From Mycoplasmopsis bovis 8790 (GTDB lineage Bacteria; Bacillota_I; Bacilli_A; Mycoplasmatales; Metamycoplasmataceae): DNA of 64,000 nucleotides. Every line of letters begins with the position of its first letter. The stretch's first letter is position 1. Position numbers and translations under genes: made by a program. This document shows positions 1-8,526 of the stretch, one piece after another. The stretch is from assembly GCF_005061465.1 (NCBI RefSeq), contig NZ_LAUS01000007.1, forward strand, positions 62,001-126,000. Reading direction: 5' to 3'. The notes beneath the pieces were generated by a model. It saw only the letters and a list, made by a program, of their open reading frames with translations, was not told where the DNA came from and ran no database searches.

Positions 1-195
1 GATAAATCTAGAGACAAATTTGTTTCAGTTGTTAATACTGCTAATAAAATTACAAATAAAATAAATACAACAGCTAAGTCACTAGGCATTTCTAAAGTTG
101 ATATTAATGAAAATGTCGAGAAAAAACAAGCAAAATTGGGACTTGATAGGAAATTAGATTATGATGAAGATGCGGAAGCAATTATTGAGGAATAA
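1..195 (+). CDS. 3' end of an unidentified protein (left-truncated)
   Basis: An open frame runs from the first base to TAA at 193-195 and gives 64 residues, rich in Lys, Asp, Glu and Asn and ending DAEAIIEE. I do not recognise the family. The gene enters from the left edge, so its start and length are unknown. It is read rightward, toward the leftward symporter, and a hairpin with a T tract follows directly, which supports this being the true 3' end. The tail is hydrophilic with no membrane segment or cysteine, so it could be the C-terminus of a cytoplasmic protein or of a large surface protein. Confidence 0.6.
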   Translation, partial: DKSRDKFVSVVNTANKITNKINTTAKSLGISKVDINENVEKKQAKLGLDRKLDYDEDAEAIIEE

Positions 196-202
196 GAGCA
201 TG

Positions 203-240
203 AAAAAAGCAAGTGTTTTTGATAACTCACTTGTTTTTTT
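203..240 (+). terminator. Rho-independent terminator
   Basis: Arms CAAGTG (210-215) and CACTTG (228-233) are flanked by an A run on the left and seven T on the right. It ends the truncated rightward gene. The A run would also give T residues in leftward transcripts, so it may serve the symporter too. Confidence 0.75.
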
Positions 241-267
241 ATGCTGTTTTATAGGTTTTTTGGACAA

Positions 268-1869
268 TTATTTTTTAGATTTTGACTCTTCCATTTTGCT
301 TTTTATCTTATTTAGCTTTTCCTTCTTTTTAAGCTCTTGTTTTGCTTCTCTTTCTATTTGCTTTTGTCTAATTAACTCTTGTTTTGCTAATAATTTAGCT
401 GAAAGAATGTTTGATTCAGAACTTATTAAACCTTCAGTTTTAGCAACTAATGTGGCTACAACAGCACCAGAAGTTACATTAACTCCTGTTCTACCCATAT
501 CGAATAAGCCATCTAATGAACCAACAATTGCATAAACTGGGCCAAATCAAGCTCCTAAACCTAGACCGCTAAGCACACCAGACGTTAAAACTGTTGCAGT
601 TCCAGGAATACCACTAATACCTAATGAAGCAACTAGGGTAATTAATAAAGCAAGAATAAAGAATACTGCTAACCCTTGCGAATGAATTGAAAGTCCGGTG
701 GTGCCTGTTCATAATAAGCTAGTTATAACTCCTGATTGAACACCAGCACATCCCATTAAACCCATTGTTGTTGATAAAGGTGTAACTGTTGAAACAACAC
801 TATCATCAAGTTTTACATCTTCTTTTAATGTTTCCATAGACATTGGCAATGTCGCATTTGATGATTGGGTCGCAAAACCTTGAATTAAAATCTTTGCACA
901 ATGTCTTCATCAAGCCACTACATTTACTCTGTTTATTAATAATAATATTGTTAAAAATACTAATGAAATTGTTAGTCCTAAATATCCTACGCCTAATACT
1001 TTTCCAATTGCCGCTAAAGCACCAATAGGTTTTGCTATCACCGATGAAGCTATCATTGACATAACAGCTAATGGCATAATTTTCATAAATGTAGTTAGAA
1101 TCGATGAAACAATTGTTCATGCACCATCCATAAAGTTTCTAATTTTTTGCATTTGCTCAGGCTTTTTCTTTGACAATAATTTAACTGAATGTCCAAATAA
1201 AGCAGCCATTACAATTAAAGAAATAACCATTGTACCAGCTCATGGAGTAATTACATTGCTTGGCAAGTATTCTCAAATTATAACTGGAAGAGGTTGAGTT
1301 TCCTTAGGAAGTTTTTTATCAGCAACATTATCTAAACTCAAATTAGAACCAGCGCCAATTTTTAAGGCATATCCTATTCAGAATGTAACAGCGAATGCAA
1401 AAGCTGTATTAAGTAATAATAATGCTACACCTTTAAGCGAAATACGTCCAACATTTTTGTTACCAGGGCGCGAAACTACCCTAAAAATAGCAATAAACAC
1501 AACAGGAGCAGTAAGTAATAAAATACCATTAATGAAAATATTTTTAGCTAATGATACTCATATATTTGTTTGTTCTGCTCATTTTATATAACTAGGGTTT
1601 TCCTCACGAGTTAATTCACCATTAACTTTTATTGCAGGCTTAAATTTATCAACTAAGCCAAATTCTGGAAATTTGTTTATTCCTTGAATAACTATTCCAA
1701 AGGCTAAACCTATAGCTAGTCCAATTAAAACTCGATAGATAAATTTTAGTTTAAAACGTTTAAATGTAAATCATAATCCAATCTGGATTCCTATAAATAG
1801 AATAATAGCTAAAGCAGCTTGCCAACTACTTATTGCTAAAAATCTATCTAATAAAGCATTATTACTCAT
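268..1869 (-). CDS. dicarboxylate/amino acid:cation symporter (DAACS family)
   Basis: A 533-residue integral membrane protein with many hydrophobic segments. Near the middle it has the SSNATLPMSMETL hairpin motif, followed by TPLSTTMGLMGCAGVQSGV and SGIPGTATVLTSGVLSGLG, which match the HP1/HP2 hairpins and substrate site of sodium- or proton-coupled glutamate, dicarboxylate and cystine carriers. The last 60 residues or so form a very charged Lys/Glu tail (IEREAKQELKKKEKLNKIK) that is probably a cytoplasmic coiled coil. AAGGAG lies just upstream of the ATG. The start overlaps the stop of the flavoprotein gene (ATGAGTAA), so the two are probably translationally coupled. The family assignment is firm; the substrate (glutamate, aspartate or cystine) cannot be told from sequence alone. 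Confidence 0.88.
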
Positions 1870-3211
1870 TATTCTCCTTTAAATATTTTTCTAAAGCTAT
1901 ATGAAATATGTCAACAACTCTAGAAAAAGGTGGCGAATACACCAAATCAATTTGCGATAGTGCTTTATTTAATTCAATTTGGTTTCAAACTAAACTAATT
2001 AAAAAATTAATTCTTAAAACTGAAAGATTTGAACCATACATTTGCGCACCTAAAAGTGTGTTTGTTTTTCTGTTTATAACTAATTTTAAAGCTAATAAGG
2101 TTGGATCAGGATAATAACTAGGATGATCTTTATCCTTAATAAACACAGTTTTTAAATCATATCCTAAATCTTTAGCTACTTTTTCATTTAGCCCACATGA
2201 AGCCATTTCAGCGCCAAAAGACTTAACTATTGAGCTTTGTATATGCCCAGCAAATTCATTTTCAATGCCTAAAATATCATCAGCAACTACTTTTGCGAAT
2301 TTACGTGCAATAGTTGCTAAAGGAGTATAGCCATTTTCTTTAGTCAGTTTATTAAATGAAGTGGCACAATCTCCACAAGCGTATATATTTTCAATATTTG
2401 TTCTGCCATGTCTATCTACTATTACTGCACCATTAGCAAGCATTTTAATCCCTGAATTACTTAAAAAATCAGTTGCTGGCCTAAAACCAACTGCTAATAT
2501 AACTAAATCAACTTCTGTATCTTCCTTAGTTTCGAAACTAAGAATAAGTGAATTATTATTTTCTTTTATACCGCTAAGTGCACAATCCTTATAAATTACT
2601 ACATTATTATTAAGTAATTCTTGCTCTAATAAGGAACTTATTTCTGTATCAAATACTTTTGATGATAACTCAGCCGACTTTTCGACCAATATGGCTGTTT
2701 TATTATATTTAGAAACCATTTCTACAGCTTCTAAACCAATAAATCCCGAGCCAATAATTGCTACATTTCTGATGCTTTTATCCTTTAACTTTTCCTTTAA
2801 ACTCACAGCATCTTCTAAACGAGTCAGGGTAAATATATTTTTGTTATTAACATTAATAAATGAAGGAACTATAGGGTTAGCACCTGATGCTATTACTAAC
2901 TTATCATAAGTGAGTTCACTCTCTTTACTGTTATTAAGATAAATAACTTTTTTAGTTTCTGAATCTATCTTAATTACAGTGCTTTCAGGATAAATTCTGA
3001 TGTTTTGCTCTGCAAATTCATCTATAGTTCTAGCTAATAGCTCATTTTCACTTACATCTTCATTAGCAACAAAATATGGTAGGCCACAAGCTCCTAAAGA
3101 AACATATTTTTCTTTTTGTAAGACAATTACTTCTGTTTCTTTACTTAATTTTCTGATTCTGCTTGCAATAGTCATACCGCTAGCAGCACCACCAATAATT
3201 ACTACTCTCAT
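1862..3211 (-). CDS. nox: CoA-disulfide reductase / NADH oxidase family flavoprotein
   Basis: A 449-residue pyridine-nucleotide-disulfide oxidoreductase. The N-terminal FAD-binding motif is IIGGAASGMTIASRIR, and the redox cysteine sits in GACGLPYF near residue 44, as in CoA-disulfide reductases. A second GxGxxG (IIGSGFIGLEAVE) binds NAD(P)H, and the FAD/ribityl motif is NIYACGDCA. The C-terminus has the dimerisation-domain signature YSPPFSRVVD, reached only by reading TGA 1985-1987 as Trp. The start was chosen at MRVVIIGG because GGAG lies 5 nt upstream; an upstream in-frame extension has no ribosome site. In mycoplasmas such enzymes use O2, polysulfide or CoA disulfide to reoxidise NAD(P)H. 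Which activity dominates is not visible. Cotranscription with the symporter is likely because the genes overlap by 8 nt. Confidence 0.88.
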
Positions 3212-3343
3212 AAGTCTCCAAAATACCAAAAATGCAATTTATGACTTAATTTTAATATAAAAATGCAACTTTTGATATTTTTGTGAAAAAAATAAAAGAA
3301 TAATTTTTAAAAATAGAGAAATCTCTGTTTAAGTTCTTAGATA

Positions 3344-3370
3344 TAAAAAACACACCTATTAAGGTGTGTG
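3344..3370 (-). terminator. Rho-independent terminator
   Basis: CACACCT (3351-3357) and AGGTGTG (3362-3368) form a 7-bp stem with a 4-nt loop. In the leftward direction it is followed by six T. It ends the lipoprotein transcript that starts near 4055. Confidence 0.8.
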
Positions 3371-3425
3371 TCAAAATTCATTAAATTATTTATATTTACA
3401 ATTAACAATATGTTTGTAAAATATT

Positions 3426-4055
3426 TTATATTTTTGCTAATACAGGATCTATTTCAGCAACTATAGAATCAATATGATCTCATGTAGATGCATTTTCAAG
3501 CTTACTCTCTAACTTATTCTTTAGTGCTTCAAACTGTCTCTTAAGTGTTTTTAAAGTTGATTGATCTTTTATTTTAGTTTTTATTGCCTCGCTTATATCA
3601 GAAAGTATTTTACGAAATTCAGACTTAAATTCATCTAAATCTTCTTTACTAATTTTGTCATATCATCTTCCGATATCATAACCTGATGCATCAACATTGT
3701 TAAATGGCCTTTTGTCTGCTTCAGACTTTTCAGCCTTTTTCATAGGCATATCTGCCATTTCTCTTGTTGAAGATGAACTGCTTGCAGAATCATTTGTCAT
3801 ACTTTTGTCTTCTTGAGATTTTAATGAGCCTTTATCTCCTTTTTCTTCTGTTTTCGATTCTGTACTGCTTTTATCTTGTTTTTGTTTATCGTTCATTGTT
3901 TCAGAAGAATTTTTTTCACCAACATTTTCATTTTTCTTAATATCTTTTTCCATTTTGTTATCAGCTTTTGCTTCGGTGACGCAACTAGCGGCAACAAATG
4001 GCAATGAAATAATTGGTGATAGTGATGTTAATAATAAAAATTTAGATTTTTTCAT
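3426..4055 (-). CDS. prolipoprotein, unknown function
   Basis: A 209-residue lipoprotein. The signal peptide MKKSKFLLLTSLSPIISLPFVAASC ends in lipobox AAS-C with the lipidated Cys at residue 25. A low-complexity linker of about 90 residues (Lys, Glu, Asp, Ser) follows, typical of mycoplasma surface lipoproteins, and then a helical, charged C-terminal third that may form a coiled coil. AAGGA lies 6 nt before the ATG; upstream in-frame ATGs give a non-signal extension and were rejected. TGA at 3663 is Trp, so the protein continues well past it to TAA at 3426-3428. I do not recognise the mature domain. It is followed by its own terminator and stands alone. Confidence 0.75.
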
Positions 4056-4122
4056 ATTTTCCTTTATATATAAATTAAAAATTGGTATTTTATATGACCA
4101 ATCTTTATATATAAGGAGAGAG

Positions 4123-4155
4123 AGCAATTTTATGGAATTGCTTCCATAAATTGCT
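4123..4155. repeat. long inverted repeat in divergent intergenic region
   Basis: AGCAATTTTATGGAA (4123-4137) pairs with TTCCATAAATTGCT (4142-4155) around a TTGC loop, with one bulged T. It lies between the leftward lipoprotein (start 4055) and the rightward EIIB gene (start 4211). No T run follows on either strand, so it is not a standard terminator. It could be an operator or an mRNA leader hairpin. Confidence 0.6.
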
Positions 4156-4210
4156 AATGTGCTTTTAGTGTAATAAAATAAAATAAATTAGCAAATAGAA
4201 GGTAATAATA

Positions 4211-4510
4211 ATGGCTAAAGCAAACAAGATATTAGATACAAATACTGAAGAATACAAACAACCTAAGCAAATAATTAAAGCATTAGGTGGATTGGAGAAT
4301 ATTTCTAAGTATCGAAACTGTGCAACAAAATTAAGATATGACATTGTCCACAAAGATTTAGTCAATGAAACAGAATTAATAAACTCAGGTGCAAGCGGGG
4401 TTAACTTTGTTGGAGATAATCATATTCAAGTCAAATTTGGCCTTAAAACAGTCAAATTAGCGAAAAGCATTAGAGAAGTTAGAGATAGTGAAAACTCAAA
4501 GAATGAGTAA
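4211..4510 (+). CDS. stand-alone PTS EIIB domain (glucose/GlcNAc type)
   Basis: A 99-residue protein that is almost entirely one PTS EIIB type-1 domain: AKQIIKALGG-like helix (residues 17-28), the phosphorylated cysteine in RNCATKLRYD (Cys about residue 37), a GASGV-type turn and a final VKFGLKTVKLAKSI helix. In whole PTS permeases this domain takes phosphate from EIIA and passes it to sugar bound by EIIC. Here no EIIC or EIIA is fused or nearby. AGAAGGT lies 8 nt upstream of the start. The gene is the only rightward gene in a run of leftward lipoproteins. It could be a partner for an EIIC elsewhere, or a regulatory leftover. The family call is secure; the role is not. Confidence 0.85.
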   Translation: MAKANKILDTNTEEYKQPKQIIKALGGLENISKYRNCATKLRYDIVHKDLVNETELINSGASGVNFVGDNHIQVKFGLKTVKLAKSIREVRDSENSKNE

Positions 4511-4621
4511 ATTCAAAATTACATAATTTTTAAACTTTTACATATTTTCTAATGGTTATTTTGCATTTAATCCAATATGAACATCCATAAATTTATGGAA
4601 TTTAACCATTTTTTTAACAGA

Positions 4622-4661
4622 AAAAACAAATAAAATGAAGACCGTAAAAAATAGTCTTCAT
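4622..4661 (-). terminator. Rho-independent terminator (usable from both sides)
   Basis: ATGAAGAC (4635-4642) pairs with GTCTTCAT (4654-4661). An A-rich run at 4621-4634 gives T residues in leftward RNA. It separates the EIIB gene from the DUF285 lipoprotein. Confidence 0.7.
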
Positions 4662-4673
4662 TTGTTGTTGCTT

Positions 4674-5579
4674 TTACTTTTTAGGATTTTCTAATAATGT
4701 CCCTTCTTTGAATTTTGGCTGTTTTTCTTTTGATCAATCAGTTTTAGCTGCTTTTGCAAAGTCCACAGCATCTTTGACAGATGAAACATTTAATTTTGAT
4801 AGATCTTTATCATATGCTTTTGTTCCGTAGAACATACTTCTCATATTTGTTACGTTTTCTGTATTTCATTTTGTAATGTCTTGGTTGAATTTTTCTGCTT
4901 TATAAAACATTAAACTAGTGTTATATACACCACTTAAATCTCAAGATGAAATGTCTTGGTTAAATTCTTTAGTTTCTAAAAACATTTTGTGCAAGTTTGT
5001 TATTTCTTTTGGTAATTCTGTTGGTACTTCTGTAACAGTTTTAGGCATTTGTGCAACTCTAATTGTTTTGCCATCGTCATAATATCCAATTCTAACTATC
5101 TTAGTTGCATCTTTTGCTTTTTCATCTGCTGATAAGTCCTGAGCATCAGTTTCTTGTTGTTTTTTATCTTTATCAAGATAAATTGTACTTTGTTTACCAA
5201 TAGCAACTTTTCCTAGTTCTAGATCAACTTGTTCAGAGCCAACCTTGAACATAATTTTTTGTCCTTCTTGTTCTTTCACAGGTCTTTTTCTAGCTTCATC
5301 ACTATTAGCCAATGAAATTGAGTTCTTAAGTTCAGCATCTTCAATGCTATCTTTAAGCATATTTAAGATAACTGTGTAGTTATGCGCACTGTTAAGTTTG
5401 TCTTTTAATTTTGTCTCTCATGCTTTTGCAACTTTTGCTACAGATTCACTTTCTTTTTTGTCGTTCTTTTCAGGATTTTTATTTTCATTATTCATCATTC
5501 CATCACAACTAGCAGCTATAAATGGCATTGCAGCTAATGATGTAGCTGAAGATGCTAGTAACATTTTTAATTTCTTCAT
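4674..5579 (-). CDS. BspA-like (DUF285) surface lipoprotein with phase-variable promoter
   Basis: A 301-residue lipoprotein. The signal peptide MKKLKMLLASSATSLAAMPFIAASC has lipobox AAS-C at residue 25. Residues about 195-275 contain repeats of the FNQDIxxWxxxxVxNMxxMF type (FNQDISSWDLS, FNQDITKWNTENVTNM, YDKDLSKLNVSSV), the signature of the DUF285/BspA-like family, in mycoplasmas often encoded by PARCEL repeats. Such proteins are surface exposed and implicated in adhesion. GGGAG lies about 11 nt before the start, and TATAAT is at 5625-5630 on the coding strand. An 11-base C run (5640-5650 as G) sits 9 nt upstream of that -10, in the spacer and -35 position. Length change there would alter promoter spacing, so on/off switching is likely but inferred. 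Confidence 0.82.
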
Positions 5580-5624
5580 GTTAATTTTGCTCCCTTATTA
5601 TTTTTCTATAAGTAGTTTGGTGTT

Positions 5625-5650
5625 ATTATAAGGTAAATAGGGGGGGGGGG
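5625..5650 (-). promoter_or_regulatory. promoter with poly-C tract in the -35/-10 spacer
   Basis: On the coding strand TATAAT (5630-5625) is preceded by 9 nt and then 11 C (5650-5640). With a 17-nt spacer the -35 hexamer would overlap the upstream end of the tract. No TTGACA-like box is seen, so strength should depend on tract length. Confidence 0.6.
5640..5650. repeat. homopolymer G11 tract
   Basis: Eleven consecutive G in a genome that is otherwise very AT-rich. It is the only G/C homopolymer of this size in the window and is placed exactly at a surface lipoprotein promoter. Confidence 0.95.
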
Positions 5651-5868
5651 TAGCTTTTTTCATAAATTTACTACAAAATTTTTTGAATTATTTTCATATT
5701 GTCAAGTTAATATGCTCATTGTTGTTACAAAATATCATAAATATGCCATCCCAATAGTGCTATTACATAGTTGTTTTAGTAAAAATATTATTGAATATTG
5801 ATAACTTATGCTATGTTTGTTGTTAGTCTTATTTCTTAAATTAACATGTTTTTCATATTTTTATGAAT

Positions 5869-5909
5869 AAAAATAAAAAAAATAGAGAAAGCATTTTCAC
5901 TTTCCCTAT
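5869..5909 (-). terminator. Rho-independent terminator
   Basis: ATAGAGAAAG (5882-5891) pairs with CTTTCCCTAT (5900-5909) with one mismatch. A-rich DNA on the left gives a T tract in leftward RNA. It ends the frameshifted lipoprotein gene. Confidence 0.7.
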
Positions 5910-5925
5910 ATTAGTAATTTATGAC

Positions 5926-7007
5926 TTAAAATTCAATTAATGAATCTTTTTCTTCATTGCCATTTTTTAATTTAGCTATTTTCTTAAGATCGCTCATTGT
6001 TCTGTCGCCATCATATATTATCTTGCCTGTATCTTTTGATTTAACTTCTGTGCCATAAAATCTAAAGAATTCATGAATTACTTTATTAGCATTTTCAAAC
6101 TCTTGTTTTGATAATCCAACTTTGCCTTCTATTATTTTGTGAAGTTTTTCAGTTGTTTCTTTTATTTTTTCTTTTACCTTTTCAGAAATTTCTTTGATAG
6201 CTTTAGCTTCATTAGTAAATGAACCGCCATCCCACTATTAGATGTTTCTCATTTATCAATATTTGTAATATTTTTGTCCATCTTGTCACTTAAGAAGCTT
6301 AATTCTTCGATTGTTTCTTTAACAGTGCCCAGCTCATCCCTTTGATTTTTGGTAATTTTTGGAATATCTAAAATAACTTTACCTTTTATAAGCTTTGAAT
6401 CTGGGTTAGCTTCAATTACTACCTTACCAATCTCAGTATTTGTCGCTTGTTTATCCAATGTAAAAGTAAAGTCATCATATTTTAGATTTGGCAATGACAA
6501 ATCTTTTTGTAATGCTTCTAATATTTCTGTTCTAAAAAGAAAATTTGTTAAAAACTTAAAATTGTCTTTATTGACTGTAGATAAGTCCTTTTTGTCAATT
6601 GCATTTTCATTTTTGTCTGCGTTTTCTTCAGACATTTTAAGTGTAAATGACACATTTACACTTCCAGTATACTTTTTGCTTTCTTTCTTAGCGCTAACTA
6701 CTGCACTTGTTTTTTGTATGTTAGATACTTCTAGTTCAGAAATATCAATCTTGTCTTTTTCAAAGTTATTTGTTTTACTTAATAATTCTACTATTAAATT
6801 ACTTTCTGGTAATTCAGCACCCTTAGTTAAGGTTATTTCGCCTAAATTTGTATTTTTAATAACTTCGCTTAATGTTTGCTTAGTTTCTTTAGTATTGTTA
6901 TTTCGTGCGTCTTCATTTTTATCATAACATTTAGCTGCTAATAATGGAACTGCTGTAAATGATGATAAAGTCAATAAGCCAAATAATATTTTTCTATTTG
7001 TTTTCAT
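5926..7007 (-). pseudogene. lipoprotein gene broken by a 1-nt frameshift
   Basis: The start MKTNRKILFGLLTLSSFTAVPLLAAKC is a lipoprotein signal with Cys at residue 27. The frame runs to W-E-T-S-N-S-G, then shifts near 6231-6233 (GGG followed by ATGG), reading 16 unrelated codons to TAA at 6174-6176. From about 6231 another frame continues as DGGSFTNEAKAIKEISEKVKEKIKE and so on to TAA at 5926-5928. One extra G restores a 360-residue protein, close to its paralogue next door (339 aa), with which it shares KYTGSVNVSFTLK, LPNLKYDDFTFTL and ANPDSKLIKGKV blocks. As written, a 277-residue truncated product could still be exported. Either a real mutation or a base error. AGGAG is far from the ATG; see the leader hairpin entry. 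Confidence 0.72.
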
Positions 7008-7047
7008 AATTATTTATATCTTTATTTAAAAAAAGATATCTCCTTCC
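7008..7047 (-). promoter_or_regulatory. Shine-Dalgarno separated from start by a hairpin
   Basis: On the coding strand GGAAGGAG (7047-7040) is followed directly by ATATCTTT (7039-7032), an 8-nt loop, AAAGATAT (7023-7016) and then 8 nt to the ATG. Folding the 8-bp stem brings the ribosome site to normal spacing. The paralogue has the same layout. Confidence 0.55.
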
Positions 7048-7112
7048 AATATTATAAAGGAGTTAAAATTCAGAATACTAATATGAAATAAAGGCAAGTC
7101 ATAGAAGGCAAC

Positions 7113-7139
7113 AAAAAATATAGAAAACTCTATATTTTT
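7113..7139 (-). terminator. Rho-independent terminator
   Basis: AAAAATATAGA (7114-7124) pairs perfectly with TCTATATTTTT (7129-7139) around AAAC. It ends the 7149-8168 lipoprotein gene. Confidence 0.75.
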
Positions 7140-7148
7140 GAAGTATTG

Positions 7149-8168
7149 TTAGTTGCTAAAATCAATAGATATTTCTGCCTCTTTAGATCCACCTTTTGGT
7201 TTAGCAATCTTTTTAAGTTCATCCATTATCTTGGTATAGTCAGTTGTAACTTTACCATTTGCCTTAGGTTTGACTGCGGAGTCATATGCAACTGACACTA
7301 AAGAAATGTCAACATTTAACTTGTTGAACTCATCGTTATCAATGTCATTTTTGCCTTTGATTGCTTGTTCTAATTTTTCAACAGTTTTAGTATATTTATC
7401 TTTTAGCTTTGTAGCAACATTTTTAATTTCAGTCGCTAGCTTTTCAAATTCTTGTTTTTTGCTTTCCTCACTAGCTTCTCATTTAGCAATGTTTTTTAAA
7501 TTATCTTCCATCTTTTTAGCTTGAGCCTTAAATTTGGTTATATATTCACTTACTAATTTAACATTGTTACCTAGCGGTGCTAATTTTGGTAAAACTATTT
7601 CAAGTTTGCCGAAAATGAGTTCAGAATCAGGGTTTGAAGCAACTATTAATTTTCCTTCCTTATCATTTGTTGCTGCAGCTTCTAAAGTAATAGTTATATC
7701 TTTTTCGCTTAAGTTAGGTAAACTAAGCTCTTTTCTTAAGATAGGGGCCATTTCTTTTACATCAGTGAAGTTACTAATGCCACTAAGATTTTCTTTTTTA
7801 ACTGTCGAAATATCAACTCTTTTTACCTTTTTAGTTGTAAAAGTCACTTGAATTTTACCACTATAAAGCTTAGAATCTTTTTTAGCTTCTATAACAGCGC
7901 CAGTTGATTTAATGTCTTTAGCTTCCAATTGAGATAGGTCAATTTTTGCTTCCTTTGTGTCATTAACTTTAGCTAAAGCATTCAATATTTGTTTTTCACC
8001 AGGGGTGTCTAGTTTTAAGTCTTCATATACACTAACTTCACCCAAATTTAAGGTTTTTATTACCTTATCCAAACCTTGAGTGTTACCACATTTAGCAGCT
8101 AATAATGGAACAGTTGCTATAGATGATATTGCAGATAGACTAAATAGTATTTTCCTATTCATTTTCAT
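7149..8168 (-). CDS. prolipoprotein, intact paralogue of the 5926-7007 gene
   Basis: A 339-residue lipoprotein. The signal MKMNRKILFSLSAISSIATVPLLAAKC has lipobox AAK-C at residue 27. The mature part carries two related blocks: SKLYSGKIQVTFTTK (about residue 95) and LPNLSEKDITITLEAAATNDKEGKLIVASNPDSELIFGKLEIVLPKL (about residues 145-190). These resemble each other and the neighbour, suggesting a spiralin-like or other mycoplasma lipoprotein repeat fold. A long amphipathic, Lys-rich helical segment follows, possibly a coiled coil, after TGA-Trp at 7476-7478. The C-terminus is IDFSN. A second in-frame ATG lies 2 codons in. Function unknown; surface exposure is inferred. Tandem duplication with the broken copy suggests antigenic redundancy. 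Confidence 0.78.
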
Positions 8169-8202
8169 AATGTATTTATCTTTTTATTAAAGATATCTCC
8201 TC
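8169..8202 (-). promoter_or_regulatory. Shine-Dalgarno separated from start by a hairpin
   Basis: On the coding strand GAGGAG (8202-8197) is followed by AT, ATCTTT's pairing arm (8194-8189), a 5-nt loop, AAAGAT's partner (8183-8178) and 9 nt to the ATG. Same design as the leader of the neighbouring paralogue. Confidence 0.5.
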
Positions 8203-8280
8203 ACACTTAAATAAATATCTACATTAATATTATAAATTATTTAAATAGCCAAATAATACTTGCTACACTATAAAAAAGCA

Positions 8281-8313
8281 AAATAAATAAAAACCAAGGC
8301 TTTAACCTTGGTT
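8281..8313 (-). terminator. Rho-independent terminator
   Basis: AACCAAGG (8292-8299) and CCTTGGTT (8306-8313) form a perfect 8-bp stem; an A run to the left gives T residues in the leftward transcript that carries tRNA-Gly. Confidence 0.8.
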
Positions 8314-8342
8314 CTAATTTTTAGCTTGAGAACTCAAACATA

Positions 8343-8416
8343 TGGAGCAAATGACGGGAATCGAACCCGCATGACCAGCTTGGAAGGCTGGAGTTCTACC
8401 ATTGAACTACATTTGC
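8343..8416 (-). tRNA. tRNA-Gly(TCC)
   Basis: 74 nt with encoded CCA. Acceptor GCAAATG pairs with CATTTGC, the T-arm is GCGGGTTCGATTCCCGT, and the anticodon loop CTTCCAA reads TCC. It stands alone between the CNNM gene and a terminator. Confidence 0.95.
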
Positions 8417-8526
8417 AAAAATGTAATAATATTATACAAAAGTAAAATAATTTTAAAAGTATTTTATTTTGTTGTTATTTATTACATAAAACTCTGTTTT
8501 ATAGGCTCATTAGTCAAATTATATAT

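Noticed and set aside
161-535. 124-codon rightward ORF after the first gene
   Set aside because: It runs across a terminator and antisense to the symporter's charged tail, with no ribosome site.
6349-6927. 192-codon rightward ORF inside the broken lipoprotein gene
   Set aside because: The leftward frame has a lipoprotein signal and a paralogue; the rightward frame is its antisense shadow and has no ribosome site.
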